The notes under the pieces were generated by a model. That model was not told the DNA's origin. It did not search any database and worked only from the letters and a program-made list of their open reading frames with translations. Of a DNA stretch of 64,000 nt, positions 25,097 through 34,800 are shown one piece after another. Each line of letters starts with the position of its first letter. Position 1 is the first letter of the stretch. The DNA is from Luteolibacter luteus (lineage in GTDB: Bacteria; Verrucomicrobiota; Verrucomicrobiia; Verrucomicrobiales; Akkermansiaceae): contig NZ_CP051774.1 in the NCBI RefSeq assembly GCF_012913485.1, positions 2,666,001-2,730,000 on the forward strand, read 5' to 3'. Made by a program: the position numbers and the translations under genes.

Positions 25097-27058
25097 ATGA
25101 GCAGCTGCGCCAAGGCCGATGCTTCTTCCTCCCCCGCGCTTGAAAAGGCAGCATTGCTCGGCAGGGAGTTCTCCTTGGCATGGCTCAGGGCGGCGGGCGT
25201 CTCCGACCCCGAAGTAGCCGTCCTTTTTGACCAGGTCATCCTGATTCCGGCTGCTCAGCACGCATCCGCGAGGTTCGCGGATCCAAGCCTGCCGAGGAAG
25301 ATCGTGAGAACCATCCCGTGGTCGCGGGCCCGGGATCACCACCTCGTGCTCGCGGAAGCCGCCAAACAACAGCGGCTAGCCGCAGAGGTGGTGGCAGAAC
25401 ATTTCGAAGCCGCGCATCGCTTCGATCTCGCCCGCGCCCAATGGATGAAGGCGGGTGAAACATCATGCCATGCCGGTGATTACAAAAAGGCACTGCGTCT
25501 CATCAGCCGGGCACTTGCCATCTGGCCTTGGGACGAGGCCGCGGATGATCGCGCGCGGGTACTGCGCGAGATGGCCCGCTGCGCCACCAATGCGCGCCTG
25601 ACCGATGAGGCGCGAAAGGCATGGGAAGAACTGGCCGATCACGCTCGCGATACTGGCAAGCACGATTTGCGGGCTGATGCGCTTCATCAGCTCGCGATAC
25701 TTTCTGCTGATCCCGTGCGCGCGGGCGAGTTGCTCGCGGAAGCCTCCAAGCTGGCCACACGCGAACTCGGCCCGGAGGAAGCCTTTCGGCATGGGCTCGC
25801 ACACGTGGATTTGCTGGTGAACCGCGTGCGGGTGGCTGCGGCCAAGCTGGCTTTCGTGGCGGTGGAAGAAGCAGCGCTGAAGTCGAAGAACCCCGCACTA
25901 CAGTCAGAAATGCTGGGATGGAAGGCCCTGATCGCCGCGATGGCGGGCGAAGCAGGAGACGCCACCCGATTCGTCGAGGAGGGGATGCAGATCGCCATCA
26001 CCCACCAACTCCCGGAGCAGGTCGCTTTTGCTTACAAGCGCCGCGCGAACATCGCGGACTATGCCGGTCAATATTCGCTGGAGAAGCACTCGCACAACGT
26101 GGCGATCCGCTATTGCCGTGAGTCACAGACCGGCGAGGAAATCGTCTGCATGGGTTGCTTGTCCTATGCCTGCTTCCGTACCGGAGATTGGAAGGAGGCA
26201 CTCGATACCGCGCGTGAAGTGCTGGGCCAGCCGGACCTTCATCCCGGATTGAGAGCCATTGCCGGCGGAGTCCGGGGAATGATTGCAGCGTTCCGTGGCG
26301 AAAAAGCCAGCGCCTTCAGGCATCTCGACGAGGCCATACGCCTCCAGAGGGCGGAAGGCATGGTCGGGATGGAATTCCTGACCCTTTGGGCGCTCGCCTA
26401 CTGGCATGATTGCCAGGGAGAAGGCGCCAAGGCTTGTGCGATCTACGACGAGATCCGCACCCTGTGGCGGGAGTCGGACGATCTCCACGATTCCATTCCC
26501 GGGCTGCTATTTGCCGGCGCCCATTATGCGGATCACGGCCGTGCCGTGCAGCTTGCCGACTGCATCGATATTATCGGCGAGATTCTCAGGAAGAACGACC
26601 TGCCCGAAGCGCGCGCAACCTTGCTCGCCCTGGGCGCGGAGCAGGCAAGGCTCGAAGGGGATCACGAAGCTTGCGACAAAGCGCTGCGGGAAGCGGCGGC
26701 GCTCCAGATCAAAGCCGGGCTTCCTCTGGAACAACTCTGGATCGAGAGCCGCCACCCACGGGCAGAAGATCACAAGGGCGTGATCGCACTCGCCACCAAA
26801 CTCGGCACAAAGCCACTGCTTGCCAGACTGAAGGGCGAGGACTGCGGCGATTCCGCTTCCGGACTCACCCCGCGCCAATGCGAGGTCCTTTCTTTTCTCG
26901 CCACCGGACTCACCAGCAAGGAAATCGGCGATCGCATGGGGCTCAGCACCCGCACGGTAGAAATGCACGTAAGCCGCATTTTCGAACGCCTCAACTGTCG
27001 CACGCGACCGGAAGCCGTGGCACTCGCCCAAGCGCGCGGGTGGATCAAGCTACCGTAG
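25097..27058 (+). CDS. LuxR-family regulator with TPR domain but no P-loop ATPase
   Basis: 653 residues. The N-terminus (ALLGREFSLAWLRAAGVSD...LVLAEAAKQQRLAAEVVAEHF) resembles the winged-helix segment that follows the ATPase in cyclase/MalT-type STAND proteins, but no Walker A is present. A TPR-like helical region runs to about residue 580. A GerE/LuxR DNA-binding domain closes the protein: LTPRQCEVLSFLATGLTSKE and MGLSTRTVEMHVSRIFERL. It looks like a STAND regulator that has lost its ATPase. It starts 57 nt after the fucosidase and precedes the methyltransferase/DsrE pair, so either could be its target. Confidence 0.85.
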   Translation: MSSCAKADASSSPALEKAALLGREFSLAWLRAAGVSDPEVAVLFDQVILIPAAQHASARFADPSLPRKIVRTIPWSRARDHHLVLAEAAKQQRLAAEVVAEHFEAAHRFDLARAQWMKAGETSCHAGDYKKALRLISRALAIWPWDEAADDRARVLREMARCATNARLTDEARKAWEELADHARDTGKHDLRADALHQLAILSADPVRAGELLAEASKLATRELGPEEAFRHGLAHVDLLVNRVRVAAAKLAFVAVEEAALKSKNPALQSEMLGWKALIAAMAGEAGDATRFVEEGMQIAITHQLPEQVAFAYKRRANIADYAGQYSLEKHSHNVAIRYCRESQTGEEIVCMGCLSYACFRTGDWKEALDTAREVLGQPDLHPGLRAIAGGVRGMIAAFRGEKASAFRHLDEAIRLQRAEGMVGMEFLTLWALAYWHDCQGEGAKACAIYDEIRTLWRESDDLHDSIPGLLFAGAHYADHGRAVQLADCIDIIGEILRKNDLPEARATLLALGAEQARLEGDHEACDKALREAAALQIKAGLPLEQLWIESRHPRAEDHKGVIALATKLGTKPLLARLKGEDCGDSASGLTPRQCEVLSFLATGLTSKEIGDRMGLSTRTVEMHVSRIFERLNCRTRPEAVALAQARGWIKLP

Positions 27059-27143
27059 TTTGCGCGCGGGGATACCGTACTTCCGACATCTATTCCGCAG
27101 GCGGATTTCCGGCGAGGGTGCATGGACACCAACCCGCAAATCC

Positions 27144-28232
27144 ATGTGCATCGCTTGTGATACCAAATTGAATCCCGAATCGCTCGACGAATTCGGAGAC
27201 CGCTTCATCCGGATCCTCAATCATGGCGCGCTCGCCGTGATGATTTCCATCGGCCACCGTACGGGACTCTTCATCGCCATGCGGAAAACCGGACCAGCTA
27301 CCAGTCGGCAGATCGCCGCCGAGGCAAAACTTAACGAACGATATGTGCGCGAGTGGCTGGGAGCGATGACCTGTGGCGGTATTGCGAACTGCGATGAGAG
27401 CGGCAGCGTTTTCACGCTGGTTCCCGCCGCGGCTGAAATGCTCGGCGGGGGTAATGGCGCGGAGAGCCTCGCTTACCTAGCCCAATATGTCGCCATGATG
27501 GGCTTCATCGAAGATAAGGTCATCGACTGCTTCCACCGGGGTGGAGGCGTTCCTTACTCGGAATTTCCCCGCTTCCACGAAGTGATGGCGGTCGACAGCA
27601 AGCAAACGGTGGTCGACCCGCTCTTCGAGCATCTCTTGCCCCTGGTTCCAGGCCTAACCATGGCTTTGGACAATGGCATCGAAGTCCTCGATGTCGGCTG
27701 CGGGCGCGGCAAAGCGCTTCTGAAGATGGCTGCGGAGTTCCCGCAAAGCCGCTTTACCGGCTTCGATCTCAGCGTGGAAGCAACGCGTGAGGCGGCCAAG
27801 GAAGCGGAAGCGCTTGGTCTCGTGAACGTAAAATTCGAAGTACGGGATCTCTCGGATTTCCATAAGACCGCACCCATCGCCGCCTTCGACTTCATCACGG
27901 CATTCGATGCGATCCACGACCAGGCACGGCCGGATCATGTGCTCGCCGGCATCCGCCGCGCACTCAAGCCCGGGGGTGTCTTTCTCATGCAGGACATTGG
28001 TGCCTCCAGCAACGTCGCCGAGAACAAAGACCACGCCATCGGAACCCTGCTCTACGGCCTGTCCTGCACCCACTGCATGACGGTTTCCCTCGCCCAAGGC
28101 GGGCTCGGCGTCGGCGCGATGTGGGGTGAACAACTCACGCGCGATTTCCTGAAGGATGCCGGCTTCCGCCGCATCGACCGCCACACCCTGAGCCACGACA
28201 TCCAGAACTACTATTACATCGTCAAACCATGA
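27144..28232 (+). CDS. Rv2258c-like SAM methyltransferase with winged-helix N-domain
   Basis: 362 residues. The N-terminal domain (GALAVMISIGHRTGLFIAM...ERYVREWLGAM) is the winged-helix dimerisation domain of Rv2258c-like methyltransferases. The catalytic domain has motif I EVLDVGCGRGKALL and an FDAIHDQARPDHVL segment. The ATG at 27144 begins the conserved region; it leads a Cys-containing N-terminus (MCIACDTK). The last 4 nt overlap the DsrE-like gene (ATGA). It is paralogous to the methyltransferase at 30055. The substrate is unknown; the family includes enzymes acting on small lipophilic or thiol/metalloid compounds. Confidence 0.83.
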   Translation: MCIACDTKLNPESLDEFGDRFIRILNHGALAVMISIGHRTGLFIAMRKTGPATSRQIAAEAKLNERYVREWLGAMTCGGIANCDESGSVFTLVPAAAEMLGGGNGAESLAYLAQYVAMMGFIEDKVIDCFHRGGGVPYSEFPRFHEVMAVDSKQTVVDPLFEHLLPLVPGLTMALDNGIEVLDVGCGRGKALLKMAAEFPQSRFTGFDLSVEATREAAKEAEALGLVNVKFEVRDLSDFHKTAPIAAFDFITAFDAIHDQARPDHVLAGIRRALKPGGVFLMQDIGASSNVAENKDHAIGTLLYGLSCTHCMTVSLAQGGLGVGAMWGEQLTRDFLKDAGFRRIDRHTLSHDIQNYYYIVKP

Positions 28233-28693
28233 ATGCCACCCTGCCCCTTCCGTCCGCGCCTGCGAAGCCCAAGGCGCTTTCCAAGCTCGCCATCGTTGTT
28301 CGCGATGATGCCTATGACCGCGTCCTTACTCCCCTGACCTTCGCCTACACGCAAGCGATGGCTGGCATACAGGTGGATGTGCTCTTTACCCTATGGGCCG
28401 TTCGTCTCCTCACTATCGAAGGGCTGGCGAAAGCCGCAATGAGCCCCGGGCATGCCCACGAGGAGGCATGGCTGCGGGAGCGCTTGAGACGCGATGGCGA
28501 TCCACTCGATCTCCGCGACTTTCTCTCACTGCTGAAGAGCACGGGCAAAGTCCGCCTCTACGGCTGCCAGCTCGCTGCCATGACCTTTGACGTAACCGAG
28601 GAACTGCTCGTCACCGAGGCCGATGGCATCGTGAACCCGGGATGGTTCCTCAATGAGAGGGCGCTACAGGCGGACCACTGCCAGTATTTCTAG
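28229..28693 (+). CDS. DsrE/DsrF-like sulfur-relay protein
   Basis: 154 residues. The LAIVVRDDAYDRVLTPLTFAYTQAMAGIQVDVLFT segment (given here only as the family pattern: a Rossmann-like beta-alpha start with mobile loop) and the Cys-containing strand VRLYGCQLAAMTF fit DsrE2-like peroxiredoxin-fold proteins, where the Cys carries persulfide sulfur. It is translationally coupled (ATGA) to the methyltransferase, suggesting that the two act together, perhaps on a thiol or sulfur species. This functional link is inference. Confidence 0.78.
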   Translation: MNATLPLPSAPAKPKALSKLAIVVRDDAYDRVLTPLTFAYTQAMAGIQVDVLFTLWAVRLLTIEGLAKAAMSPGHAHEEAWLRERLRRDGDPLDLRDFLSLLKSTGKVRLYGCQLAAMTFDVTEELLVTEADGIVNPGWFLNERALQADHCQYF

Positions 28694-28814
28694 GTCGGAG
28701 GGCCACCTGTGTGCCAAGCTCGTCACTTTCGAGAAATCTTCCAAGGCCACACGTAAGAGGGGCCCGCGAATCGCACCCGCGATTTTTGTTAGACCCTGCT
28801 TCAAACATCACAAC

Positions 28815-29987
28815 ATGCCATCTCCATCCCGCTCCGCGACTGCCCTCCCCCTGCTCTGCATCTTCACCCTCGCCGCTGTGCCCATGCTGAACGCACACGA
28901 TCATGGAGTGACCGAACTTAAGGAGAACCGCCGGCCGCAACACCGGAAGAACCTGCGGGTGCCTGATCTGCCGGGATACAAGACGCTGAAGTGTGACTTT
29001 CACATGCACACGGTTTTTTCGGACGGGATGGTGTGGCCAAACATCCGGGTGCAGGAGGCGTGGCAGGAAGGTCTGGACGCCATTTGCATCACCGACCATA
29101 TCGAGTACCAGCCGCACGCGAAGGATCTTCCCACCAATCACAACCGCGCGCACGACATCGCAAAGGATCCTGCGGCCCAATCGAATATCCTGCTGATCCG
29201 CGGTAGCGAGATCACCCGTGGCACGCCGCCGGGACACTTCAATGCACTCTTCCTCGAAGACTCTTCAAAGCTGGTGGCTGACAAGGGTGCCGCAGCAGAT
29301 GCGCCTGCCCTGGATGCTGCCGCCGCACAGAAGGCCTTTATCTTCTGGAATCATCCAGGCTGGAAGGCGAAGCAGATCGAAGGCTCCTACGAGTGGATTC
29401 CCTTCGTCGACAAGCTGCATCAGGAAGGAAAGCTCCACGGCCTCGAGGTCATCAATGGCTTCGGCTTCCATCGCAAGGCCCTCGACTGGTGCATCGATCG
29501 CAAGCTCGCAGTGATGGGAACCTCCGACATCCACAACCTGACCGCCAATGACTACGACTTCGCGAACGGCCGCACGCGCAGCATGACGCTCGTATTCGCG
29601 AAGGAACGCACGAATGCAGCGATCCGTGAGGCACTGGAAGCCGGCCGCACCGCGGCGTGGTCCAGCGAATATCTCGCCGGGCCCGAGGAGCTCCTCCAAG
29701 GCCTGGTCCAAGGCGCGCTCAGCATCGGTCCCGTGCATCATACCGATGCGAAGGGTGTCTCGTATCGTGAGATCCGGAATGACAGTGATCTGACCTTCAC
29801 CCTTTTGGAAACCGGAGAGAAGACCGGACTGCCGGACACCATCGAACTTCATCCGGGCACGACCCGCATGCTGAGCAGCGCGAATATGGAAGCCGCCACG
29901 GAGAAGGCGACTTACCACGTGAAGAACGCCTTCATCCGGAGCGAAACGAATCTCACGGTAAAGCTTTCCGCGCTGCCGGTGAAGTAA
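28815..29987 (+). CDS. Secreted PHP-domain phosphodiesterase (Sb-PDE-like)
   Basis: 390 residues with an N-terminal signal peptide ending near AVPMLNAHD. The PHP metallophosphoesterase motifs follow in order: CDFHMHTVFSDG, ITDHIEY, RGSEITRG, WNHPGW and GTSDIHN, giving the His/Asp/Glu ligands of a trinuclear metal site. Length and motif layout agree with Sb-PDE, a phosphodiesterase of Sphingobium that acts on haloalkyl phosphodiesters; natural substrates are unknown. It should act in the periplasm. The stop is followed by a strong hairpin at 30015. Confidence 0.82.
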   Translation: MPSPSRSATALPLLCIFTLAAVPMLNAHDHGVTELKENRRPQHRKNLRVPDLPGYKTLKCDFHMHTVFSDGMVWPNIRVQEAWQEGLDAICITDHIEYQPHAKDLPTNHNRAHDIAKDPAAQSNILLIRGSEITRGTPPGHFNALFLEDSSKLVADKGAAADAPALDAAAAQKAFIFWNHPGWKAKQIEGSYEWIPFVDKLHQEGKLHGLEVINGFGFHRKALDWCIDRKLAVMGTSDIHNLTANDYDFANGRTRSMTLVFAKERTNAAIREALEAGRTAAWSSEYLAGPEELLQGLVQGALSIGPVHHTDAKGVSYREIRNDSDLTFTLLETGEKTGLPDTIELHPGTTRMLSSANMEAATEKATYHVKNAFIRSETNLTVKLSALPVK

Positions 29988-30014
29988 GGCCCTCTCCTAT
30001 TTGAGACCGGGTTG

Positions 30015-30048
30015 ATGGAGCCGCAGCGTGTAAACGCCGCGGCTCCAT
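30015..30048 (+). terminator. Intrinsic terminator after the PHP phosphodiesterase
   Basis: ATGGAGCCGC and GCGGCTCCAT pair, with an inner GCGT/ACGC extension past one mismatch and a GTAA loop. A T-rich stretch (TTGATTTTA) follows on the plus strand. The hairpin lies between convergent genes and could also block read-through from the methyltransferase on the other strand. Confidence 0.75.
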
Positions 30049-30054
30049 TTGATT

Positions 30055-31143
30055 TTACGGGCGAGCTTCCAGAATCAGGTTCACAGCAGTCGCTGCTGCA
30101 CGGCGGAAGCGGGTGAAACCGCCCTCCTCCACCACGGCACGGAGACGCTTCTCGCCAGCTTGGGCACCGAGCGCGAGGCCCACTTCCTGGCTGCGCGAGC
30201 CCGGAGTGCAGACCATGGTCGAGAAGCTGTAGTAGAGACGGCCCAAGGGATTCAGGTTCTCCGCAAGGGTGTCTCCCGCCATCGGTTCCACGATCATCCA
30301 GGTGCCGTCCGGCTTCAGGCTTTCGCGGATATGGACCGAGGCTCCAACTGGATCACCCATGTCGTGGAGCGCATCGAAGACGGTCACCAGGTCGTAGTCC
30401 TTGCCGGGGAAAGCCTTCGCCGTGCCGACTTGGAACTCAATGTTGGCCACGCCTTCTTCCGCCGCGCGCTCACGGGCGACCTTGATCGACTCCTCATGGA
30501 GATCGAAGCCAATGAAGTGCGACTTCGGATAGGCCTTCGCCATTAACACGGTGGAGGCACCGTGGCCACAACCGACATCGGCCACCTTGGCACCGGCGAT
30601 CAGCTTGGCTTCCACGCCATCAAGGGATGGGATCCACGAGGGCACCAGATTCTCCCGATAGCCCGCGCGGAAGAAGCGCTCCGTGCCGCAGAAGAGGCAG
30701 CTATGATGCTCCGCCCATGCGACGCCCTTGCCACTCCTGAAGGCGGCCTCAAGCAGGGGGACGTCATGATAGACAGCGGAGATGCTGTAAAAGCCCGCGC
30801 TCATCAGAAGCGTGCTCTCGGGATCGGCGAAGACGGCGATCTGCTCCGGATTCATCCAGAACAGCCCCTTGTCGGGATCACAATCGATGTAGCCGGAGGC
30901 TGCTTGGGCATGAAGCCATTCGCGCAGGTAGCGCTCGTCCAGACCGGCAGCCTTTGCAAGACCTTCGGAGCTGGTCGGTCCGGCCTTGGCGAGAGCTTCG
31001 TAAATGCCGAGACGGTCGCCGAGAATGGTCAGGGCTCCGCTCACGGCCGCACCCATTTCCACCATCATTTTGCCCGCAAAGGCTTCGAGGAGGTCGGGAC
31101 GGATTGCAGTGCGCCTTTCTTGGGGTTCGAGGGTCGAGTTCAT
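30055..31143 (-). CDS. Rv2258c-like SAM methyltransferase under TetR control
   Basis: 362 residues. The N-terminal winged helix (LGDRLGIYEALAKAGPTSS...ERYLREWLHAQ) and SAM motif I (KVADVGCGHGASTVLMA) match the gene at 27144, with VTVFDALHDMGDP as motif II. A Cys-containing EHHSCLFCG segment sits before the catalytic domain. The gene lies 70 nt downstream of the TetR stop, with a perfect 18-bp palindrome in the gap. Induction by the TetR ligand is therefore likely; a detoxifying methyl transfer is plausible but unproven. Confidence 0.85.
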   Translation of the reverse strand: MNSTLEPQERRTAIRPDLLEAFAGKMMVEMGAAVSGALTILGDRLGIYEALAKAGPTSSEGLAKAAGLDERYLREWLHAQAASGYIDCDPDKGLFWMNPEQIAVFADPESTLLMSAGFYSISAVYHDVPLLEAAFRSGKGVAWAEHHSCLFCGTERFFRAGYRENLVPSWIPSLDGVEAKLIAGAKVADVGCGHGASTVLMAKAYPKSHFIGFDLHEESIKVARERAAEEGVANIEFQVGTAKAFPGKDYDLVTVFDALHDMGDPVGASVHIRESLKPDGTWMIVEPMAGDTLAENLNPLGRLYYSFSTMVCTPGSRSQEVGLALGAQAGEKRLRAVVEEGGFTRFRRAAATAVNLILEARP

Positions 31144-31175
31144 GTTTTTACTTGGGGTTCAACAACTCGGGTGGG

Positions 31176-31193
31176 ATACCGACTAGTCGGTAT
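31176..31193. promoter_or_regulatory. Perfect 18-bp palindrome, TetR operator
   Basis: ATACCGACTAGTCGGTAT is a perfect palindrome 33 nt upstream of the methyltransferase start. A near-identical site lies upstream of the adjacent TetR gene (31817-31834). Matching sites at both promoters strongly suggest one regulator controls both. Confidence 0.85.
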
Positions 31194-31213
31194 AGCAGTT
31201 GGGCAAAAAAATG

Positions 31214-31804
31214 TCAGACTGCCGCCGCGGTGAGGCGCAGCAGGTTCTGACGGAACGCGCGGAGCGCGGAGGCGATCCGGGAGGGATCGCGGAAGGCTTT
31301 CGCAAAGATGATCGAGCCTTCGAGGAGGGAGAGATATTCGTTCGAGAGGTCCTTGGCGGGGGGGAGTTCTGGCCATGCCTCCACGATGGGTTCGAAACGT
31401 TCGGCAAAGTAATCCATCACTTGGGTGAACATGCCCGAGACGATCTCGCGCATCTTCTCGTTCGTGTCCGCCAGCTCGACGGCGAAGCTGGCGAGGATGC
31501 AGCCGCTGGCCCAGAGCTGCTCGGAGCAATTCTCCACATGCTCAAGGAAGGCAAAGGAGCGCTCGACGGGGTCCGTCACTTTCAGGTGCGGCCCTTCCTC
31601 AAGGATCGCGCCGCTTTTCAGCATCGACCACTCGAGGGTGGCGATCCCCAGCTCCTCCTTCGACTTGAAGAAGTGGTAGAAGCTACCCTTGGTCAGGCCA
31701 GCCTTTGCGCAGATGGAATCAACCGTCGTGCCCGAATATCCGTTCGCCAGCACCAGCGCTTTCGCGGCAGCTAGCAGACGCTCCTTGGACTCGCTCTCGG
31801 ACAC
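31214..31804 (-). CDS. TetR/AcrR-family transcriptional regulator
   Basis: 196 residues from a GTG at 31804. The helix-turn-helix is typical: RLLAAAKALVLANGYSGTTV and ICAKAGLTKGSFYHFFKSKEEL. The C-terminal ligand domain has a TetR_C-like ASGCILASFAVELADTNEKM segment. The longer open frame upstream crosses the operator and the end of the next gene, so it was rejected. Two matching palindromes, one at its own promoter and one before the methyltransferase, indicate autoregulation and control of 30055-31143. Confidence 0.9.
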   Translation of the reverse strand: MSESESKERLLAAAKALVLANGYSGTTVDSICAKAGLTKGSFYHFFKSKEELGIATLEWSMLKSGAILEEGPHLKVTDPVERSFAFLEHVENCSEQLWASGCILASFAVELADTNEKMREIVSGMFTQVMDYFAERFEPIVEAWPELPPAKDLSNEYLSLLEGSIIFAKAFRDPSRIASALRAFRQNLLRLTAAAV

Positions 31805-31816
31805 AACGAAATAGCT

Positions 31817-31834
31817 ATACCAACCAGTCGGTAT
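31817..31834. promoter_or_regulatory. 18-bp near-palindrome, TetR operator (autoregulatory site)
   Basis: ATACCAACCAGTCGGTAT differs from a perfect palindrome at two paired positions, and from the site at 31176 at two bases. It lies 13 nt upstream of the TetR start codon. Confidence 0.82.
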
Positions 31835-31890
31835 GGTCCAGTGGAAATTTTCCACTTCCCGGATCCAAAAGGGTTCGGGATCCGATCCAG

Positions 31891-34800
31891 CTAGGGAAGC
31901 GTCGCCCGCAGCCGGAAGAAACAACCCGTGGTTCCGATGTCCGGAAAGTTCGAGATCTCGATCCGAAGGCCGCCCCCGGGCAAGGCAGACTGGGTAACCT
32001 GTGCGAACCCCGGGCTGTCCGCCCAGCCCGCTGCAAAGCGTTGCAGGCTTTGCCAAGTGCCGGACTTCAGATCCCGGGACACCTCAACCTGATAGATCAT
32101 ACCCGGCCTGTAGGATTCACGAAGTTCGAAGGTGAGCACTGGCTTTCCGGTTTCGGCATCAAAGGAAACAGATGGGAGAGCCGCCCTCTGAGTGGAACTC
32201 ACGGGGCCAATCGCAGGGATGCCATGGACGTAGGCCAACAAGTTGTCGATCCCATCGGCATTCGCGTCCTGCAAGGGAGCTGCGCTGCCAAAGGCAACAC
32301 CTTGCCCTGCAATCCACATTTGATAATCGCTCACCGCTTCACCGGATCCATCCGAGACCGCGATCATTCCCCCCGTGCCCACAACCACAAGCAGGCTATC
32401 GTCGCCAGCGATCCCGGTCATATCCAAGGGGATCTTGGCATTGTTGCCGATGCTGGTCCAAGCGCTCCCATCCCCGTTGGAGCGGAGCATCATCGCCGAA
32501 GGCCCGACAGCCACGAAGCGGGATCCCGTCCAGCCCACATCCGTCAGGGTGAAGTTGGCGCTGCCGAGCGGAGACACTGCGGGATTCCAAAGAGCCCCGT
32601 CAGCCGAACTCTCAATGCGATTGCTTCCTACACCCACAAAGCGGCCTCCACCCCATGCCGTGGCAGCGTAGGCTGCCTCCCGTCCGCCGCGCACCGTCTG
32701 CCAAGAGCTGCCGTCACGCGATAGCACGATGGTGCCGGAGGATCCGACGCCGACGAACTCGGAGCCATTATGGGTCAGGTTATCAAGCCAAGGAGAAGGA
32801 TAGACCTTGGTAATCGTATTCCACCGGCCAGCGGTGGTTTCCTGAAGACGATAGACCCCGCCTGTGGTAGCGGCTAAGAGGAGGCTCCCGCCCGGCTCCA
32901 AGTCATAAACAGCTGCCGGGAGACCCGTCGTCGTCGCCATCGTCCACTGCGGCAGCCCGGTAGTTGAGAAAAGCCCTTCACCTCCCGCGAGGAAGCGGGT
33001 GCCAACCCACTCCACCGTCCGGCTTGTCCCGAAGATCCCGTAGCTGGACTGCCAGGTGATGCCATCGGTGGAAGTGGCGCTCCCCCCACCGTATCCCACC
33101 GCCATGTAGCGGCCACCCGCCCATGCCACATCTTCAAAGTCCGGGTTGCTGCCACTGGTGGCACCTTTATTCCATGTGATCCCGTCGGGAGAGTAGAGCA
33201 ACGTCCCAGCCTTGCCGACGGCCACCAACTGTGACCCATTCCAGATGACCGCTTGGATCCATTGGGCGGTACCGCTGTCCCGCGGGGTCCAGTTGACCCC
33301 GTCCGGGGAGGTGACGATCGTTCCGCCGGTGCCACAGGCGACATGCAGTGTGCCGGTCCAACAGATGCCCGTGAGATAGGAGGTCAGGCCGATCGGGTAG
33401 CGGGACCACTGCAGCGCATCGGGGCTGGAGACATAAGACCAAGCCGAGTTTCCCGACCCTTGGGCCACGGCAACATAGGAGGTCCCGTTCCAGACGACAT
33501 CGGAAATCCAATCCGGTACCGAGGTGGTCCAAGCAAGTCCATCCGGGGATCCGCACAGGACACCGGCCCCGCCGAATGCCTTGAAGGCGGCCCCTGCGGC
33601 TTCCACATTCAGAAACGAGGTGGCGAAGCCGCTCGGCTGCGCAAACCAGCTTGAGCCATCGACCGAAGTGAGCACGGTTCCACCCTCTCCGGTCGCCGCG
33701 AAGCGTTGGCCGTTCCACGCGATATCGGTGAGGTTCTTGGTGGTGCCGCTGTTCCGGAGCGACCATTGCATGCCGTCCGGCGAAGAAAGGATCACGCCAC
33801 CGCTTCCCGCGGCCACCCAGCAGCCGGCGCCAGCAGCCACGACATCGAGATCGCTTGCCGTGGGGCTCGTCACCGCTTGCCAAGCATAGCCATCCGGGGA
33901 ATGCCAGATCGCCCCCTTGGTGCCGACGGCCACATAGCCCCCGGGACCCTTCGAGACAGCTTTGAAATCAGGAGCAGCACGGCGCAAACCACTCTGCTCC
34001 CAGTGAATCCCATCGCTGGTCCATGCCTCCAAGCCGGTGCATACGAGCTTGCTTCCCGTCCATACCAGCTTCAGCTGATCCGACAGGATCGAGACCCCTT
34101 GGATGCTTGGCACCCCAGTCCAAGCGATGCCATCGGCCGACTGATAGAGCCCGTTGGTCGTAGCGAGGAACCATTTTCCAAACCGATATTCTAGCGAACT
34201 CACGGTAATCCCCGGACTGGGCACAGCCCTTGGCGTCCATTCGATACCATCCGGAGAGGCCAGCAGGATCCCGCCCTGCCCGCCCACCATGAACTCGCTA
34301 TCCGATGCCGCGGCGGCATAGAGCGGACCGCTGGTGCCGCTGGTTCCAGACGTCCATGCAATGCCATCGGGAGAACTCTCCAAGGCACCCATGTAACCGA
34401 TCGCGATGAACTTGTCCCGAAGTCGCTTCACGTCGTAAAACCCGCGGTTCAAGGTGGAGATCCGGTTCCAGGATACTCCGTCAGTCGAAGTATCCGTGCC
34501 GTTGCTGCTGAAGGCGAAGACCTGTGTTCCGGTCCAAGCAAGGCGAACCAAGCCGGCAAAGGTGTCTCCCGGAACCTTGGTCCACACCAAGCCATCATCG
34601 GATTTCAAAACCACGCCGTCCGCACCCGCCGCGAGGGCGAAAGAGCCGGTCCAAACCACGCTCTGGAGATGGGTATGGATCCCGGAAGCCCGCGTCGTCC
34701 ACGTCTCGAAGTCCGCAGAAACGGCAATGTACCCGTAGTTCCCGACCATGATGTAGCGGCTGCCCGTCCACACCACCGCATTGCCCTGGGTGTGCTCGCC

